This document shows positions 42,348 through 51,024 of a stretch of DNA of 64,000 nt, piece by piece; positions within the stretch are counted from its first letter, which is position 1; the number at the start of each line of letters is the position of its first letter. The position numbers were made by a program, and so were the translations under genes. The stretch covers positions 1-64,000 of the forward strand of contig DYEC01000023.1 of the NCBI GenBank assembly GCA_020725865.1. Reading direction: 5' to 3'. The stretch is from Anaerolinea sp. GTDB lineage: Bacteria; Chloroflexota; Anaerolineae; Anaerolineales; Anaerolineaceae. The notes below the pieces were generated by a model. That model was not told the DNA's origin and ran no database searches. It saw nothing but the letters and a program-made list of their open reading frames with translations.

Positions 42348-43441
42348 ACCCCAATTCTCAACCCTCTGCTCGTCCCCCGGCAGTTGGTGCCCGCCAGATC
42401 GCCCTGCTGGAGAAGCTCTCAAATGCCTGCGCTGTTTCTGGCGATGAGAGCGAAGTGCGTCGCATAGTTCTGGACGAACTCAAACCGGTGGCGGATGAGA
42501 TCAAACACGATGCGCTGGGAAATTTGCTGGTAATCCGCAAGGCGCATGTGGAACAACCGCTTAAAGTGATGATTGTCGCCCACATGGATGAAGTGGGCTT
42601 TATGATTGTGGATAAAGAGGAGGGCGGTCTGTTTCGTTTTGAGCTTGTGGGCGGTGTTTCCAAAAGCCATCTGGCGGGCAAGGCGGTCTGGGTGGGGGAA
42701 AAACATCACAATGGGGTGATCGGGGCAAAAGCCATTCATCTGGTCAGCCCGGAAGAGCAGAAAAACCCCATTTCGATAGAAAATCTGCGGATTGATATGG
42801 GGCCCGGTGGAGCGGATAACGCCCGTGTGGGCGACCGCGCCGCCTTTGCCACATCCTTCCGCCGGGCAGGACCCAGCCTGATCGGTAAGGCACTGGATAA
42901 CCGGTTGGGTGTGGCAACGCTAATCGAGCTAGTCAAACATGCACCTGGTCATATTGAATTGCAGGCGGCTTTTACCGTGCAAGAGGAGATTGGCGCACGC
43001 GGGGCAATCGTTGCGGCGTATGCGTTGCAGCCCGATCTCGCAATTGCGCTGGATTCGACGCCCGCCTATGACCTGCCCGATTGGGACGGGCAGGAAAACA
43101 CGCGCTACAATACCCGGCTGGGTTTTGGACCGGCGATTTATGTTGCCGACGCCGGCACGATTTCCGATCCCCGTTTGGTTAGTTTTTTGACCGCGGTTGC
43201 GGAGAAATACCGTATCCCTTATCAAATCCGCCAGCCCGGCGGGGGCGGCACAGATGCAGGGGTGGTTCACCGTTCGCGCGGCGGTGTTCCCAGTGTTTCG
43301 GTTTCTATTCCCGGACGCTATGCACATACACCTGCCGGTTTGTGCCGTATTTCGGACTGGCGTCACACGCTGGCTTTGCTTTACCATGCACTTCAGGACA
43401 TTACCCCATCCATCCTTGAATCAGAACGAAGGATGCCATAG
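42344..43441 (+). CDS. M42 family aminopeptidase (second of three)
   Basis: A 365-residue M42 peptidase. Metal-site motifs are VAHMDEVGFMIVD, ALDNRLGVATLIEL, TVQEEIGARGA with the catalytic Glu, and RYAHTPAG with the last His. These enzymes form 12-subunit tetrahedra that trim short peptides released by larger proteases. The first 20 residues are a Pro/Ser-rich extension. It is coupled to the first paralogue by a 4-base overlap. Confidence 0.92.
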   Translation: MNPNSQPSARPPAVGARQIALLEKLSNACAVSGDESEVRRIVLDELKPVADEIKHDALGNLLVIRKAHVEQPLKVMIVAHMDEVGFMIVDKEEGGLFRFELVGGVSKSHLAGKAVWVGEKHHNGVIGAKAIHLVSPEEQKNPISIENLRIDMGPGGADNARVGDRAAFATSFRRAGPSLIGKALDNRLGVATLIELVKHAPGHIELQAAFTVQEEIGARGAIVAAYALQPDLAIALDSTPAYDLPDWDGQENTRYNTRLGFGPAIYVADAGTISDPRLVSFLTAVAEKYRIPYQIRQPGGGGTDAGVVHRSRGGVPSVSVSIPGRYAHTPAGLCRISDWRHTLALLYHALQDITPSILESERRMP

Positions 43442-43451
43442 GAGAAATTTC

Positions 43452-44447
43452 ATGAAAGAACTAATTAAAAAACTGGTCGAGTGTATCGGACCATCCGGTT
43501 TTGAGCACATCGTGCGCGATGTGATAAAGGATGAAATTGCCCCCTTTGTAGATGAGATGCACGTAGACGCACTGGGCAACCTGATTGCCCGCAAGGGCAC
43601 CCGAAAAGAGAGCGGACTGCGCGTTATGCTCTCGGCACATATGGATGAGATTGGCATTATTGCCACACATATTGATGAAAACGGTTTTGTCCGCTTTACG
43701 ACGGTCGGCGGGGTATTCCCGCGCAATTGTCCTGGTGGACGGGTGCGTTTTATGAACGGCGCACAGGGCGTGATCGGCACCGAGCGTGCCGAGAGCGCAG
43801 ACAAAGCCTATACGATTGAGCAATTGTTTATTGACGTAGGTGCCTCCAGCCGTACGGATTGCCCGGTCAAAGTGGGTGACGTGGCAGCGTTTGACCGTCC
43901 GATGCTCGATCTGGGCAACCGGCTGGTGGCAAAGGCAATGGATGACCGTATCAGTGTTGCGGCCCAGATTGAAACCCTCCGCCGGCTCAAAGATACTCCG
44001 CATGAAGTGTACTTCGTCTTCAGTGTTCAGGAAGAAGTGGGGCTGCGGGGGGCTACAACCGCTGCTTATGGGGTTGATCCCGATGTGGGGATTGCGGTGG
44101 ATATTACCATGACCGGTGACACGCCGCGCGGAACGAAGATGGAAGTGGCGCTGGGGAAGGGTCCGGCAATTAAGGTCCGCGACGGCAGGATGCTTTCTGA
44201 TCCGCGTCTGGTCAAACTCATGGTTGAAGCGGCTGAAAAAGCCGGCATCCCTTACCAGATGGAAGTACTGGAAGGCGGCACGACGGATGCCAGCGTCATC
44301 CAGCTGACGCGCGCTGGAGTTCCTTCTGGCTGTGTCTCCATTCCCTGCCGCTATGTGCATTCGCCTTCGGAAATGGTGGACATTCGCGATGTGGAACACG
44401 CCGTCAGACTTTTGCTGGAGATTTTGAGTAATCCTATATTATTATGA
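43452..44447 (+). CDS. M42 family aminopeptidase (third of three)
   Basis: A 331-residue M42 peptidase with the most canonical motifs of the trio: LSAHMDEIGIIATHI, AMDDRISVAAQIETL, VQEEVGLRGATTAAYG, and RYVHSPSEMVDIRD. The computed frame runs back to 43197 inside the previous gene, but GGAG 7 bases before ATG 43452 and the family-like start KELIKKLVECIGPSGFE fix the start. It overlaps the solute-binding gene by ATGA. Confidence 0.94.
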   Translation: MKELIKKLVECIGPSGFEHIVRDVIKDEIAPFVDEMHVDALGNLIARKGTRKESGLRVMLSAHMDEIGIIATHIDENGFVRFTTVGGVFPRNCPGGRVRFMNGAQGVIGTERAESADKAYTIEQLFIDVGASSRTDCPVKVGDVAAFDRPMLDLGNRLVAKAMDDRISVAAQIETLRRLKDTPHEVYFVFSVQEEVGLRGATTAAYGVDPDVGIAVDITMTGDTPRGTKMEVALGKGPAIKVRDGRMLSDPRLVKLMVEAAEKAGIPYQMEVLEGGTTDASVIQLTRAGVPSGCVSIPCRYVHSPSEMVDIRDVEHAVRLLLEILSNPILL

Positions 44448-45760
44448 GGCTGTTGGCGGGTGCGTTTATAACGTTGATTGTGGGGCTGTCTCTGCTTTCT
44501 GCCTGCGCCGGCGGGGCAGTTTCAGGTGAGGTTGTTGCAACCCATATAGCTACCTCCACACAACCGGCTCCGACACCCGCAGGTCTCCCTTCCCCCAATA
44601 CACCTGTCGCGGTAACCGTATCTCCACCGATGCGGCAGAAACTGACCCTTTGGCTGCCTCCGCAGTTTGATCCCTCAGCACCCACGGCAGGCGCAAAGCT
44701 ATTCAGAGACCGGTTGCAAGCCTTTGAGCAGCAAAATCCTCAAGTGGAAGTGACTGTGCGGTTGAAGGCTCTTAGTGGTCCGGCAGGTTTGCTGGAGATG
44801 CTGACGGCTGCCCATGCAGCAGCCCCGGCGGCTTTGCCTTCGCTGGTTGCGTTGACGCGTTTTGACCTTGAAACGGCAGCGATCAAAGGAATTGTCTATC
44901 CTTTTGAAACCTCGTTTGATGCTGGTGAGGAAGAGGAAGACGGCTGGTTAGAGTATGCACGTCAGCTTGGTCAGGTGCAGGGGAGTGCGATGGGACTGCC
45001 GTTTGCAGGGGATGCGCTAGTGTTGCTCTATCGTCCTTCCAGAGCCGGCTCTCCTCCTAAAGACTGGCTGGATTTATTGCAGCGCGATCAGCCGATACTT
45101 TTTCCAGTTGCCGATCCATATAGCCTGCTGACGTTGGATTTGTATCTTTCTGCGGGCGGTGTCCTTCAGGATAATCAGGGCAAGCCCATGTTGCAGGCGG
45201 AAATCCTTGAAAAAGTGCTGAGGTTTTATGTAGATGGTGCAGATCAAAATTCGTTTCCTGAATGGATGGTGCAACTGGAAAACGAGGAACAAACCTGGCA
45301 ATCCTATCGCGAGCAAAACGCACACTGGCTGGTAACGCATAGCTCGTATTATCTGGCCAACCCGCCGGCGGATACGCTGGCTGCGCCATTGCCTTCTCTT
45401 AGTAGCGGCAATTTCACCCTCGCCGGCGGCTGGCTCTGGGCGGTGGCTGATCCTGATCCGCAGCGCCGTCAGCTTGCCGAACTATTGGCGCAGTATTTGA
45501 CCGATGAAACGTTCTTGAGACAGTGGAGCCCGTACTCCGGTTACCTGCCGGTGCGTGCATCCTCGTTAAGCGGCTGGGATAAACAAACGCTGCGAATGCT
45601 TGCGGGAGAGGTGACGCGTTCTGCGCAGGTACAACCTCCCGGCGAATTGATCAACATCTTGGGCCCGATCTTGCAGGAAGCAACCATTGCTGCAATACGC
45701 GATCACAGCAATCCCACACAGATTGCGCAAACTGCAGCGGCGAAACTGGTTACGCCATGA
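44444..45760 (+). CDS. Extracellular solute-binding lipoprotein (family 1)
   Basis: A 438-residue ABC-type substrate-binding lipoprotein. The signal peptide ends LSACAGG with lipidated Cys21. A Thr/Pro spacer precedes a bilobal family 1 (sugar/peptide-type) fold with KLTLWLPPQFD, GLPFAGDALVLLYR and ETFLRQWSPYSGYLPVR. No permease or ATPase genes are adjacent, so it may be an orphan sensor or use a transporter elsewhere. Its place after three aminopeptidases suggests peptide or amino-acid binding. Overlaps of 4 bases occur at both ends. Confidence 0.85.
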   Translation: MRLLAGAFITLIVGLSLLSACAGGAVSGEVVATHIATSTQPAPTPAGLPSPNTPVAVTVSPPMRQKLTLWLPPQFDPSAPTAGAKLFRDRLQAFEQQNPQVEVTVRLKALSGPAGLLEMLTAAHAAAPAALPSLVALTRFDLETAAIKGIVYPFETSFDAGEEEEDGWLEYARQLGQVQGSAMGLPFAGDALVLLYRPSRAGSPPKDWLDLLQRDQPILFPVADPYSLLTLDLYLSAGGVLQDNQGKPMLQAEILEKVLRFYVDGADQNSFPEWMVQLENEEQTWQSYREQNAHWLVTHSSYYLANPPADTLAAPLPSLSSGNFTLAGGWLWAVADPDPQRRQLAELLAQYLTDETFLRQWSPYSGYLPVRASSLSGWDKQTLRMLAGEVTRSAQVQPPGELINILGPILQEATIAAIRDHSNPTQIAQTAAAKLVTP

Positions 45761-46092
45761 AAAAGCACAAGAAAAATAACGCTTTTCAGAAATTCAAGGG
45801 GGTTCGCTGGCCCTCCTGGCTGAACCGCCGAACTTTGATTTTGCTCATCATTGCGCTCCTTTTTCTGGGGGCACTTTCGCTGGCTGAACCATTGCCGCGC
45901 GCCGATAAGTATTCCTATGCTAACTTGACCCCCACCCCATTCCCTGAAGCACTGGAATCCGGCGCTCCAACACCCCTGCCGCAGGAATATCTGGAAAATG
46001 CCGATCAGACCAATGGCATTTTACTGGGGGGGACAATTCTGGTGCTGATCGTTGTATTTGGAACGCTCTCTGCTTTGCGCAGACAGACGTAA
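45757..46092 (+). CDS. Small two-span membrane protein, unknown function
   Basis: A 111-residue protein with a basic N-terminus, a transmembrane helix (about 26-43), an external Pro/Thr linker (about 50-80) and a second helix (about 86-105). It overlaps the solute-binding gene by ATGA and so belongs to the M42 operon. I recognise no family. It may anchor or assist the lipoprotein. Confidence 0.65.
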   Translation: MKKHKKNNAFQKFKGVRWPSWLNRRTLILLIIALLFLGALSLAEPLPRADKYSYANLTPTPFPEALESGAPTPLPQEYLENADQTNGILLGGTILVLIVVFGTLSALRRQT

Positions 46093-46275
46093 ATTTTTCC
46101 GCCTGCTTTACATAATATTAAGTTTCTATTAATCAAACTATCCGCTTCTGTTAATAAGCAGTTGTTAAGATAAATCAGGCATTTGCTGCCTATGGGCGCA
46201 ACGCTTTTCTCATTTCTGCGTATATGTAAGAGCAATGCACAATCTGAAAATTTATTAACATGAAAGGAAGCTGTC

Positions 46276-47694
46276 ATGTCAAAGAAGTTGTTTTTCTGGG
46301 GACGCTGGTGCTTGATTGTCCCGCTAGTTTTTGTTTTGATGCTTGGTCTGGTGCAGCCAGTCCATGCAGCTGAATTTATTGAGGGTGGTGTAATTGGCGC
46401 GGGTGAAGTCATTGATGATGATGTTTTCATTTCCGCCGAAAACGTTACCGTGGATGGCACCGTCAACGGAGCACTGTTCGCAGCAGGCAATATCATTACC
46501 GTGAACGGCGTGATCAACGGAGACGTCTTTGCGGCAGGTAGTCAGGTAATTGTCTCCAATAAAGCAAAAATCGCTGGTAACCTGTTCATTGGCGGGCAAG
46601 CGCTGACGGTCGGCGGGGAAATTGGCGGCAGTGTCTTTGGCGGCAGCAGGTCTATGGTAGTTCAAGAAGGGACAAAGGTCGGGCGCAATTTGTATTACGG
46701 CGGGTTCAGCCTTGAAGTCCAACCGGCAACAACCATTGCCCGTAGTCTATATGCCGGCGGGTATCAGGTCATTCTCAAAGGCGAAGTGGCTCAGGATGCC
46801 AAGCTGAGCGCCGGAGCGGTGGAATTAAGCGGTAAAGTTGGGCGCAATATGGTAGTGGAAATGGGTGAGGTAGATCAAGGGGCACCTGCGCCTCCTCCCG
46901 TGTTCTTCATGCCTGGCAACGTGCCAATGCCGCCGGCGATCAAACCTGGTTTGCGCGTGGACCCAAAGGCTGAGATTGGCGGAAAGCTGGTCTATACCAG
47001 CAATCTGGATATGTCCGGCCAAATTCAGGCAGCGCCAGCGGGTGGTGTGGTGTTCCAGACCCCTGTGCCGAAGGAAAAAGAAGAAGCGCAACCGCGCGGG
47101 CTGAGCCGGATTGAACGCATCAGCCCGGTGGTGAGCTGGATTTTCAAGACCCTGCGCAACTTGATCACGTTGCTGGTGCTGGGCGGCTTGGCGCTGTGGC
47201 TATTGCCGGGGGTGTTGCGGCGGCTGGTGGATCAACTGCGCACCAGCCCTGCCCCGGCTGCCGGCTACGGTGCACTGGTACTGGTTGTGGGGTATGTTGG
47301 TGCATTCTTTGCTGCGCTTATCATCCTTTCAATTGGAATTTTCCTGCTGATAGTGACGCTAGGGGGTCTGGGCGGGACTGTACTGGGGATGGGACTGTCT
47401 TCGCTGGCGGTCTTTTTGGCGGCGCTGGGCTTTCTAGTTAATTATGGCAGCAAGCTGGTGCTAGCTTTTTTGGCTGGCAAGTGGATCATGCAGCGGCTTG
47501 CCCCAAATGCCTCACATCCGCACATCTGGGCGTTGGTGGTAGGCGTGGTGGTTTACGTTTTGTTGCGTGCCATTCCGTTTGTCGGCTGGGTTTTCGGTCT
47601 GCTTGCCACGCTCTTTGGATTGGGTGCCATGTACCTTGTGTACCGTGCCTGGCGGGCGGAACGACTGGCTTCTGCCGAACAGCCTGCAGTCTAG
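46276..47694 (+). CDS. Bactofilin-like beta-helix membrane protein
   Basis: A 472-residue exported protein. A signal peptide ends near residue 32. Residues about 35-250 hold repeats of the polymer-forming (bactofilin/DUF583) type, for example VTVDGTVNGALFAAGNIITV and IGGSVFGGSRSMVVQEGTKV, folding as a right-handed beta-helix. The C-terminal half has four or five transmembrane segments (about 300-455). Classical bactofilins are cytoplasmic and lack both signal and membrane parts, so here the helix should lie outside the membrane. GGAAG before ATG 46276. The 183 bp upstream hold no gene and no clear promoter. Confidence 0.82.
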   Translation: MSKKLFFWGRWCLIVPLVFVLMLGLVQPVHAAEFIEGGVIGAGEVIDDDVFISAENVTVDGTVNGALFAAGNIITVNGVINGDVFAAGSQVIVSNKAKIAGNLFIGGQALTVGGEIGGSVFGGSRSMVVQEGTKVGRNLYYGGFSLEVQPATTIARSLYAGGYQVILKGEVAQDAKLSAGAVELSGKVGRNMVVEMGEVDQGAPAPPPVFFMPGNVPMPPAIKPGLRVDPKAEIGGKLVYTSNLDMSGQIQAAPAGGVVFQTPVPKEKEEAQPRGLSRIERISPVVSWIFKTLRNLITLLVLGGLALWLLPGVLRRLVDQLRTSPAPAAGYGALVLVVGYVGAFFAALIILSIGIFLLIVTLGGLGGTVLGMGLSSLAVFLAALGFLVNYGSKLVLAFLAGKWIMQRLAPNASHPHIWALVVGVVVYVLLRAIPFVGWVFGLLATLFGLGAMYLVYRAWRAERLASAEQPAV

Positions 47695-47700
47695 CCCGGC

Positions 47701-47765
47701 TTGAGCCATTCGGCTCAACCGTGAAAAGCGCACCGGTGGTAAGTTGCCGGTGCGCTGGGCTTTTT
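47701..47765. terminator. Bidirectional terminator between convergent genes
   Basis: A 7-bp hairpin (47701-47707/47712-47718) precedes a 10-bp perfect stem AGCGCACCGG/CCGGTGCGCT (47727-47736/47747-47756). T5 follows on the plus strand and T4 on the minus strand, so it serves both flanking genes. Confidence 0.8.
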
Positions 47766-49059
47766 ATAACGGCAGAGCAATGAACGGAGTCAGCATTTCG
47801 GCGCGGGTGAGTGCCCCGTGCCGCCCAAGCAAGATGTTTTCTTTGTTTGCCCACCACAGGTAGGCATTATCTTGTGCAATTGCCACCCAGTCACCGATTC
47901 GTTCGAGCGTGCGCGGCGCAGGTTGACCAGGTCCAAACAGACCGGCTTGCAAAAGCTGCTCCGCAGGGTACAGGCGGAAACGTTCACCCCAGCGTTCGGC
48001 AAAAAGCTGTCGCAGCTTTTCTTCTTTGCCGGGGCGGACATACAGATAGGCAAAGCGTGCTTCGCCGGTTGCCATGACCAGACAATCCATCACGTCCGGA
48101 TGGTTCTTCAGGTCATAACAGGTGTATCGGGGGGTGGCGATTTCACCGTGATCAGCAGTCAGGATTAGCAATGTGCGTCCTTTGACGTTCTGGCGAACCA
48201 AGCGTACAAAGCGCTCAAACAATCGGCTGAAGGATTCAAATTCCCAGTAGACGCGTTCGTTATCGGGTCCATAGAGATGACTCAATTCATCCAGTTCACC
48301 CCAGTAAATATAGATATAACTGCGCTCATAGTTTTCCCCCGAAAGGAACTGGCTGAAAGAATACCATAAATCTGCGGTGGTGCGAAAGCTTTTAACGTTG
48401 ACCTGCGGCATATGCATTGTGGAAAGCCCCGAACGGGCAATGGCGGCGTGAAGGAAACCGAAAGTTTTGACCCCAAATTGTTCGAGGTGTGTTCCAAGAG
48501 TAGGCAAATTTAAGAAAGTTGCTGGGTCAAAACCGGCGCGGCGAAGAGAGCCATTATCACCCTGGAAAGCCATTGGGGCGTGAGTGATCATATTTGCCAC
48601 AACGCCGTACTCTTTCAGCCAGCTCTCATAACCGGTGATGGCATGGCGAAGGGTGGTTTCGCCCGTCCAGAGCGTGGTCAGTGCGGAGGAAGTTGTGCTT
48701 GGGACAATGCTGGTCAGCGGAGCAATCAGTGCATCAGCCAGAAGATTCGACCAGATACGCTCATGGGCTGGTTTTTCCTGTTCTCGAGCCGTATATCGTA
48801 GAAACCAGTCTAATCCTAATCCATCTACCAGCACCAGAATCACATTTCGGTATTTCTCATCCAGTGTGTGAAGGTATGGCTGTGCCAGCGATGGAAGTCC
48901 GAAGGAACCTGCGTCCAACCAGCGGCAGATACTGGCTGGCAGACTGGCAAGGGTTGTCCCTGCCTGATAGTTTGGATAGACCGCCTGTGTGTCAGTGGGG
49001 ATGAGCGGCGGGCGAAAGGATTCGATGATGGGCAGAAGATGGGAAACCAGATCAGGCAT
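47764..49059 (-). CDS. Alkaline-phosphatase-superfamily phosphodiesterase
   Basis: A 431-residue member of the type I phosphodiesterase/nucleotide pyrophosphatase group. Metal-site motifs are ILVLVDGLGLDW (Asp), PSTTSSALTTLWTG (nucleophile Thr/Ser), LTADHGEIATP (Asp-His) and a further His in DLKNHPDV. No signal peptide is seen, so it may act in the cytoplasm, unlike many relatives. The substrate is unknown. GGGAG 7 bases before ATG 49059 fixes the start; the frame begins 27 codons earlier. Confidence 0.88.
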   Translation of the reverse strand: MPDLVSHLLPIIESFRPPLIPTDTQAVYPNYQAGTTLASLPASICRWLDAGSFGLPSLAQPYLHTLDEKYRNVILVLVDGLGLDWFLRYTAREQEKPAHERIWSNLLADALIAPLTSIVPSTTSSALTTLWTGETTLRHAITGYESWLKEYGVVANMITHAPMAFQGDNGSLRRAGFDPATFLNLPTLGTHLEQFGVKTFGFLHAAIARSGLSTMHMPQVNVKSFRTTADLWYSFSQFLSGENYERSYIYIYWGELDELSHLYGPDNERVYWEFESFSRLFERFVRLVRQNVKGRTLLILTADHGEIATPRYTCYDLKNHPDVMDCLVMATGEARFAYLYVRPGKEEKLRQLFAERWGERFRLYPAEQLLQAGLFGPGQPAPRTLERIGDWVAIAQDNAYLWWANKENILLGRHGALTRAEMLTPFIALPL

Positions 49060-49205
49060 GGCGAATCTCCCAATGATAAAGTCACCGCAGGGGCTGAAAC
49101 CGTCTTCGGAAAGAGAAATCTTTCCCCTGTGTTGAGGCAATTATACCCTTAGGGGTGGGAAGAGCGGGTTTTGTGCCGGCAATTTGCGTATAGATTGGTG
49201 ATTTT

Positions 49206-49214
49206 TGCTATAAT
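49206..49214 (+). promoter_or_regulatory. Extended -10 promoter of the phosphoribosyltransferase gene
   Basis: TGCTATAAT, an extended -10 element, lies 56 bp before the start codon. No -35 at proper spacing is seen. The surrounding sequence is AT-rich. Confidence 0.55.
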
Positions 49215-49269
49215 GTTAAATCATTCAAAAATTTTTCTTACTATTTTTAAAACAAGGAAATTATAAAAA

Positions 49270-49779
49270 ATGCGGCGTGAGATCCTGACCTGGAGCGATG
49301 TTGATAAACTGATTGATCACCTGATTCCCCAATTTGAAACCGAATTCGATGCGATGGTCATGATCACACGCGGCGGTTTGATCCCCGGTGGGATGCTGGC
49401 AGAGGCACTCAACATCACCAACATTTTGATCGCCGCAGTGGATTTTCCTGCTGAGATGGAGATGGAAAAGCAGCGCGAGAAATCACGTTTGCTTGCCTGG
49501 CCCACCTTTGCCCAGTTTCCGGATAATTCACTGCTGGTCGGACGGCGGGTTTTGATTGTGGATGATGTCTGGGGGTCAGGACGCACGATTACAGCGGTCA
49601 AGAACCGGGTTTCGGGCGCCGGTGGGATACCCTATACCTGTGTGTTACATTTCAACCCCTATCGTAGCTTGTTCGGCACAGTGCGCCCGGATTATTATGC
49701 GGCGATCACCGATGCGCACATTGTTTACCCATGGGAGATTCACCGTGGGCCCGAGGGCGTACTGCTGAACAGTTTTTGA
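49270..49779 (+). CDS. Phosphoribosyltransferase domain protein (XGPRT/HGPRT-like)
   Basis: A 169-residue type I phosphoribosyltransferase. The PRPP loop is VLIVDDVWGSGRTITAV and the N-terminal part has MVMITRGGLIPGGMLAEAL. This pattern matches the xanthine/hypoxanthine-guanine group (COG2236-like). It probably salvages purine bases with PRPP, but the base specificity is not evident. Spacing from AAGGAA to the ATG is long (about 12 bases). Confidence 0.82.
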   Translation: MRREILTWSDVDKLIDHLIPQFETEFDAMVMITRGGLIPGGMLAEALNITNILIAAVDFPAEMEMEKQREKSRLLAWPTFAQFPDNSLLVGRRVLIVDDVWGSGRTITAVKNRVSGAGGIPYTCVLHFNPYRSLFGTVRPDYYAAITDAHIVYPWEIHRGPEGVLLNSF

Positions 49780-49796
49780 TCAAAACGAATGGGGGG

Positions 49797-50822
49797 TCAG
49801 CCGAGCAGTTCTTCCAGATAAGTGTCAATCATTTGCTGCAGGCTGAAAGCCTGCTCGGCGCGGCGGCGCGCTGCCTGCCTGTAACTTTCCTGGTCGGCGA
49901 GGATTTTGAGCATAGCTTCCGCCAGTGCTGGTAAGTTCGGCGGCTCCAGTTTCCATACATCACCGCCATACGGGGCAAGTTCACCGGAGCCATCGGTGAC
50001 CAGCTCCGGAAGCGCACCGGTTGCAAAACCGGTCACGGGCAGCCCGCAAGCCAGCGCCTCAACTACTGAATTGGGACAGGCAGCATTCAAATCTGCTGAA
50101 AACAGGACGTGCGCTGAACGGTCTATTTCGGGAATGCGCTGACGTTCGACAACCCCAAGCCATGTGATGGTGATATCGCGTTCCTGCCGCCAGCGTGTCA
50201 GAGCATCCTGCCAGACATTGCCGACCACCATTAACTCAACCGGTCGAATTGTCTGGCGTTGAACGAGACGCGCTGCTTGTACAGCATGTTCCAGCCCTTG
50301 TTCGTAACCTCCGCCCACTTGACCTTCGACAACCAGAATCCGCCAGTGGTCATCGGGACGTTGATGTTCCCCTAGTGGAGAAAATTCGTTTAAGTCCACA
50401 CCGTTGTATTGAACCACAGTGCGCTTTTCCAGCGGACGATAGACACGTTCCCACCAGGATTGTGAAAAGTGGCTCTGGTAGATAATGCGGTTGGCGAGCC
50501 GGCGGCGGATAGATGCCAGGACGTGATTGTTCCATTCACACCGCAGATAATAGCGCAGGGAAACACGATGCTGACGGTGTAGCCAGTTCATGCCATTCAG
50601 ACGTTGGACAATGCGTATTCCGCGCCGGCGGGCTTGCCAGAGCGCCGGCAGATAGCGAATTGTCCCGCCAATTAATAGGATTGCCTTGCACTCGTTATCC
50701 ATGGGGGTATGGATAACCGGATACCCCCGCGCCTGAAGCCCGGCGGTCAGGCGTGCTAGGAAAGAAGCCGGACCACCTAAGCCACTGAGCGGCGGAAGGA
50801 CGCAAATGGCGGCGTTTTTCAT
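49797..50822 (-). CDS. GT4-type glycosyltransferase
   Basis: A 341-residue GT-B glycosyltransferase. The N-terminal glycine loop is LSGLGGPASFLARLTAGLQ, and the C-terminal nucleotide-sugar site reads SVVEALACGLPVTGFATGALP. It should transfer a sugar from an activated donor to a lipid, glycan or small-molecule acceptor at the inner membrane face. No other cell-surface polysaccharide gene is next to it, so the pathway is unknown. Confidence 0.88.
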   Translation of the reverse strand: MKNAAICVLPPLSGLGGPASFLARLTAGLQARGYPVIHTPMDNECKAILLIGGTIRYLPALWQARRRGIRIVQRLNGMNWLHRQHRVSLRYYLRCEWNNHVLASIRRRLANRIIYQSHFSQSWWERVYRPLEKRTVVQYNGVDLNEFSPLGEHQRPDDHWRILVVEGQVGGGYEQGLEHAVQAARLVQRQTIRPVELMVVGNVWQDALTRWRQERDITITWLGVVERQRIPEIDRSAHVLFSADLNAACPNSVVEALACGLPVTGFATGALPELVTDGSGELAPYGGDVWKLEPPNLPALAEAMLKILADQESYRQAARRRAEQAFSLQQMIDTYLEELLG

Positions 50823-50989
50823 GGTTGCTCGTTTGCAATATCAGAGGCTGTGTTACCTCATGAGTGCGGGTGTGATCAGTGGTTATTAAATATGGCAGAG
50901 ACCTTGCAACCCTGGCATTATTGAAATTATATCCCGTTTCGCATGAGAGGCGGTAAATTATGAATAGTTTACAATTAAATAACAAATGC

Positions 50990-51018
50990 TTGCCTCAATA
51001 CATTCACCGTGATACACT
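50990..51018 (+). promoter_or_regulatory. Promoter giving a leaderless message for the receiver-transposase-fold gene
   Basis: TTGCCT (50990-50995), a 17-bp spacer and TACACT (51013-51018). The predicted start point coincides with the ATG at 51025, and there is no Shine-Dalgarno. Confidence 0.6.
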
Positions 51019-51024
51019 TTAAAT

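Noticed and set aside
44434-44685. Minus-strand frames across the M42/solute-binding junction
   Set aside because: Typical antisense shadows of GC-rich genes, without ribosome-binding sites or recognisable domains.
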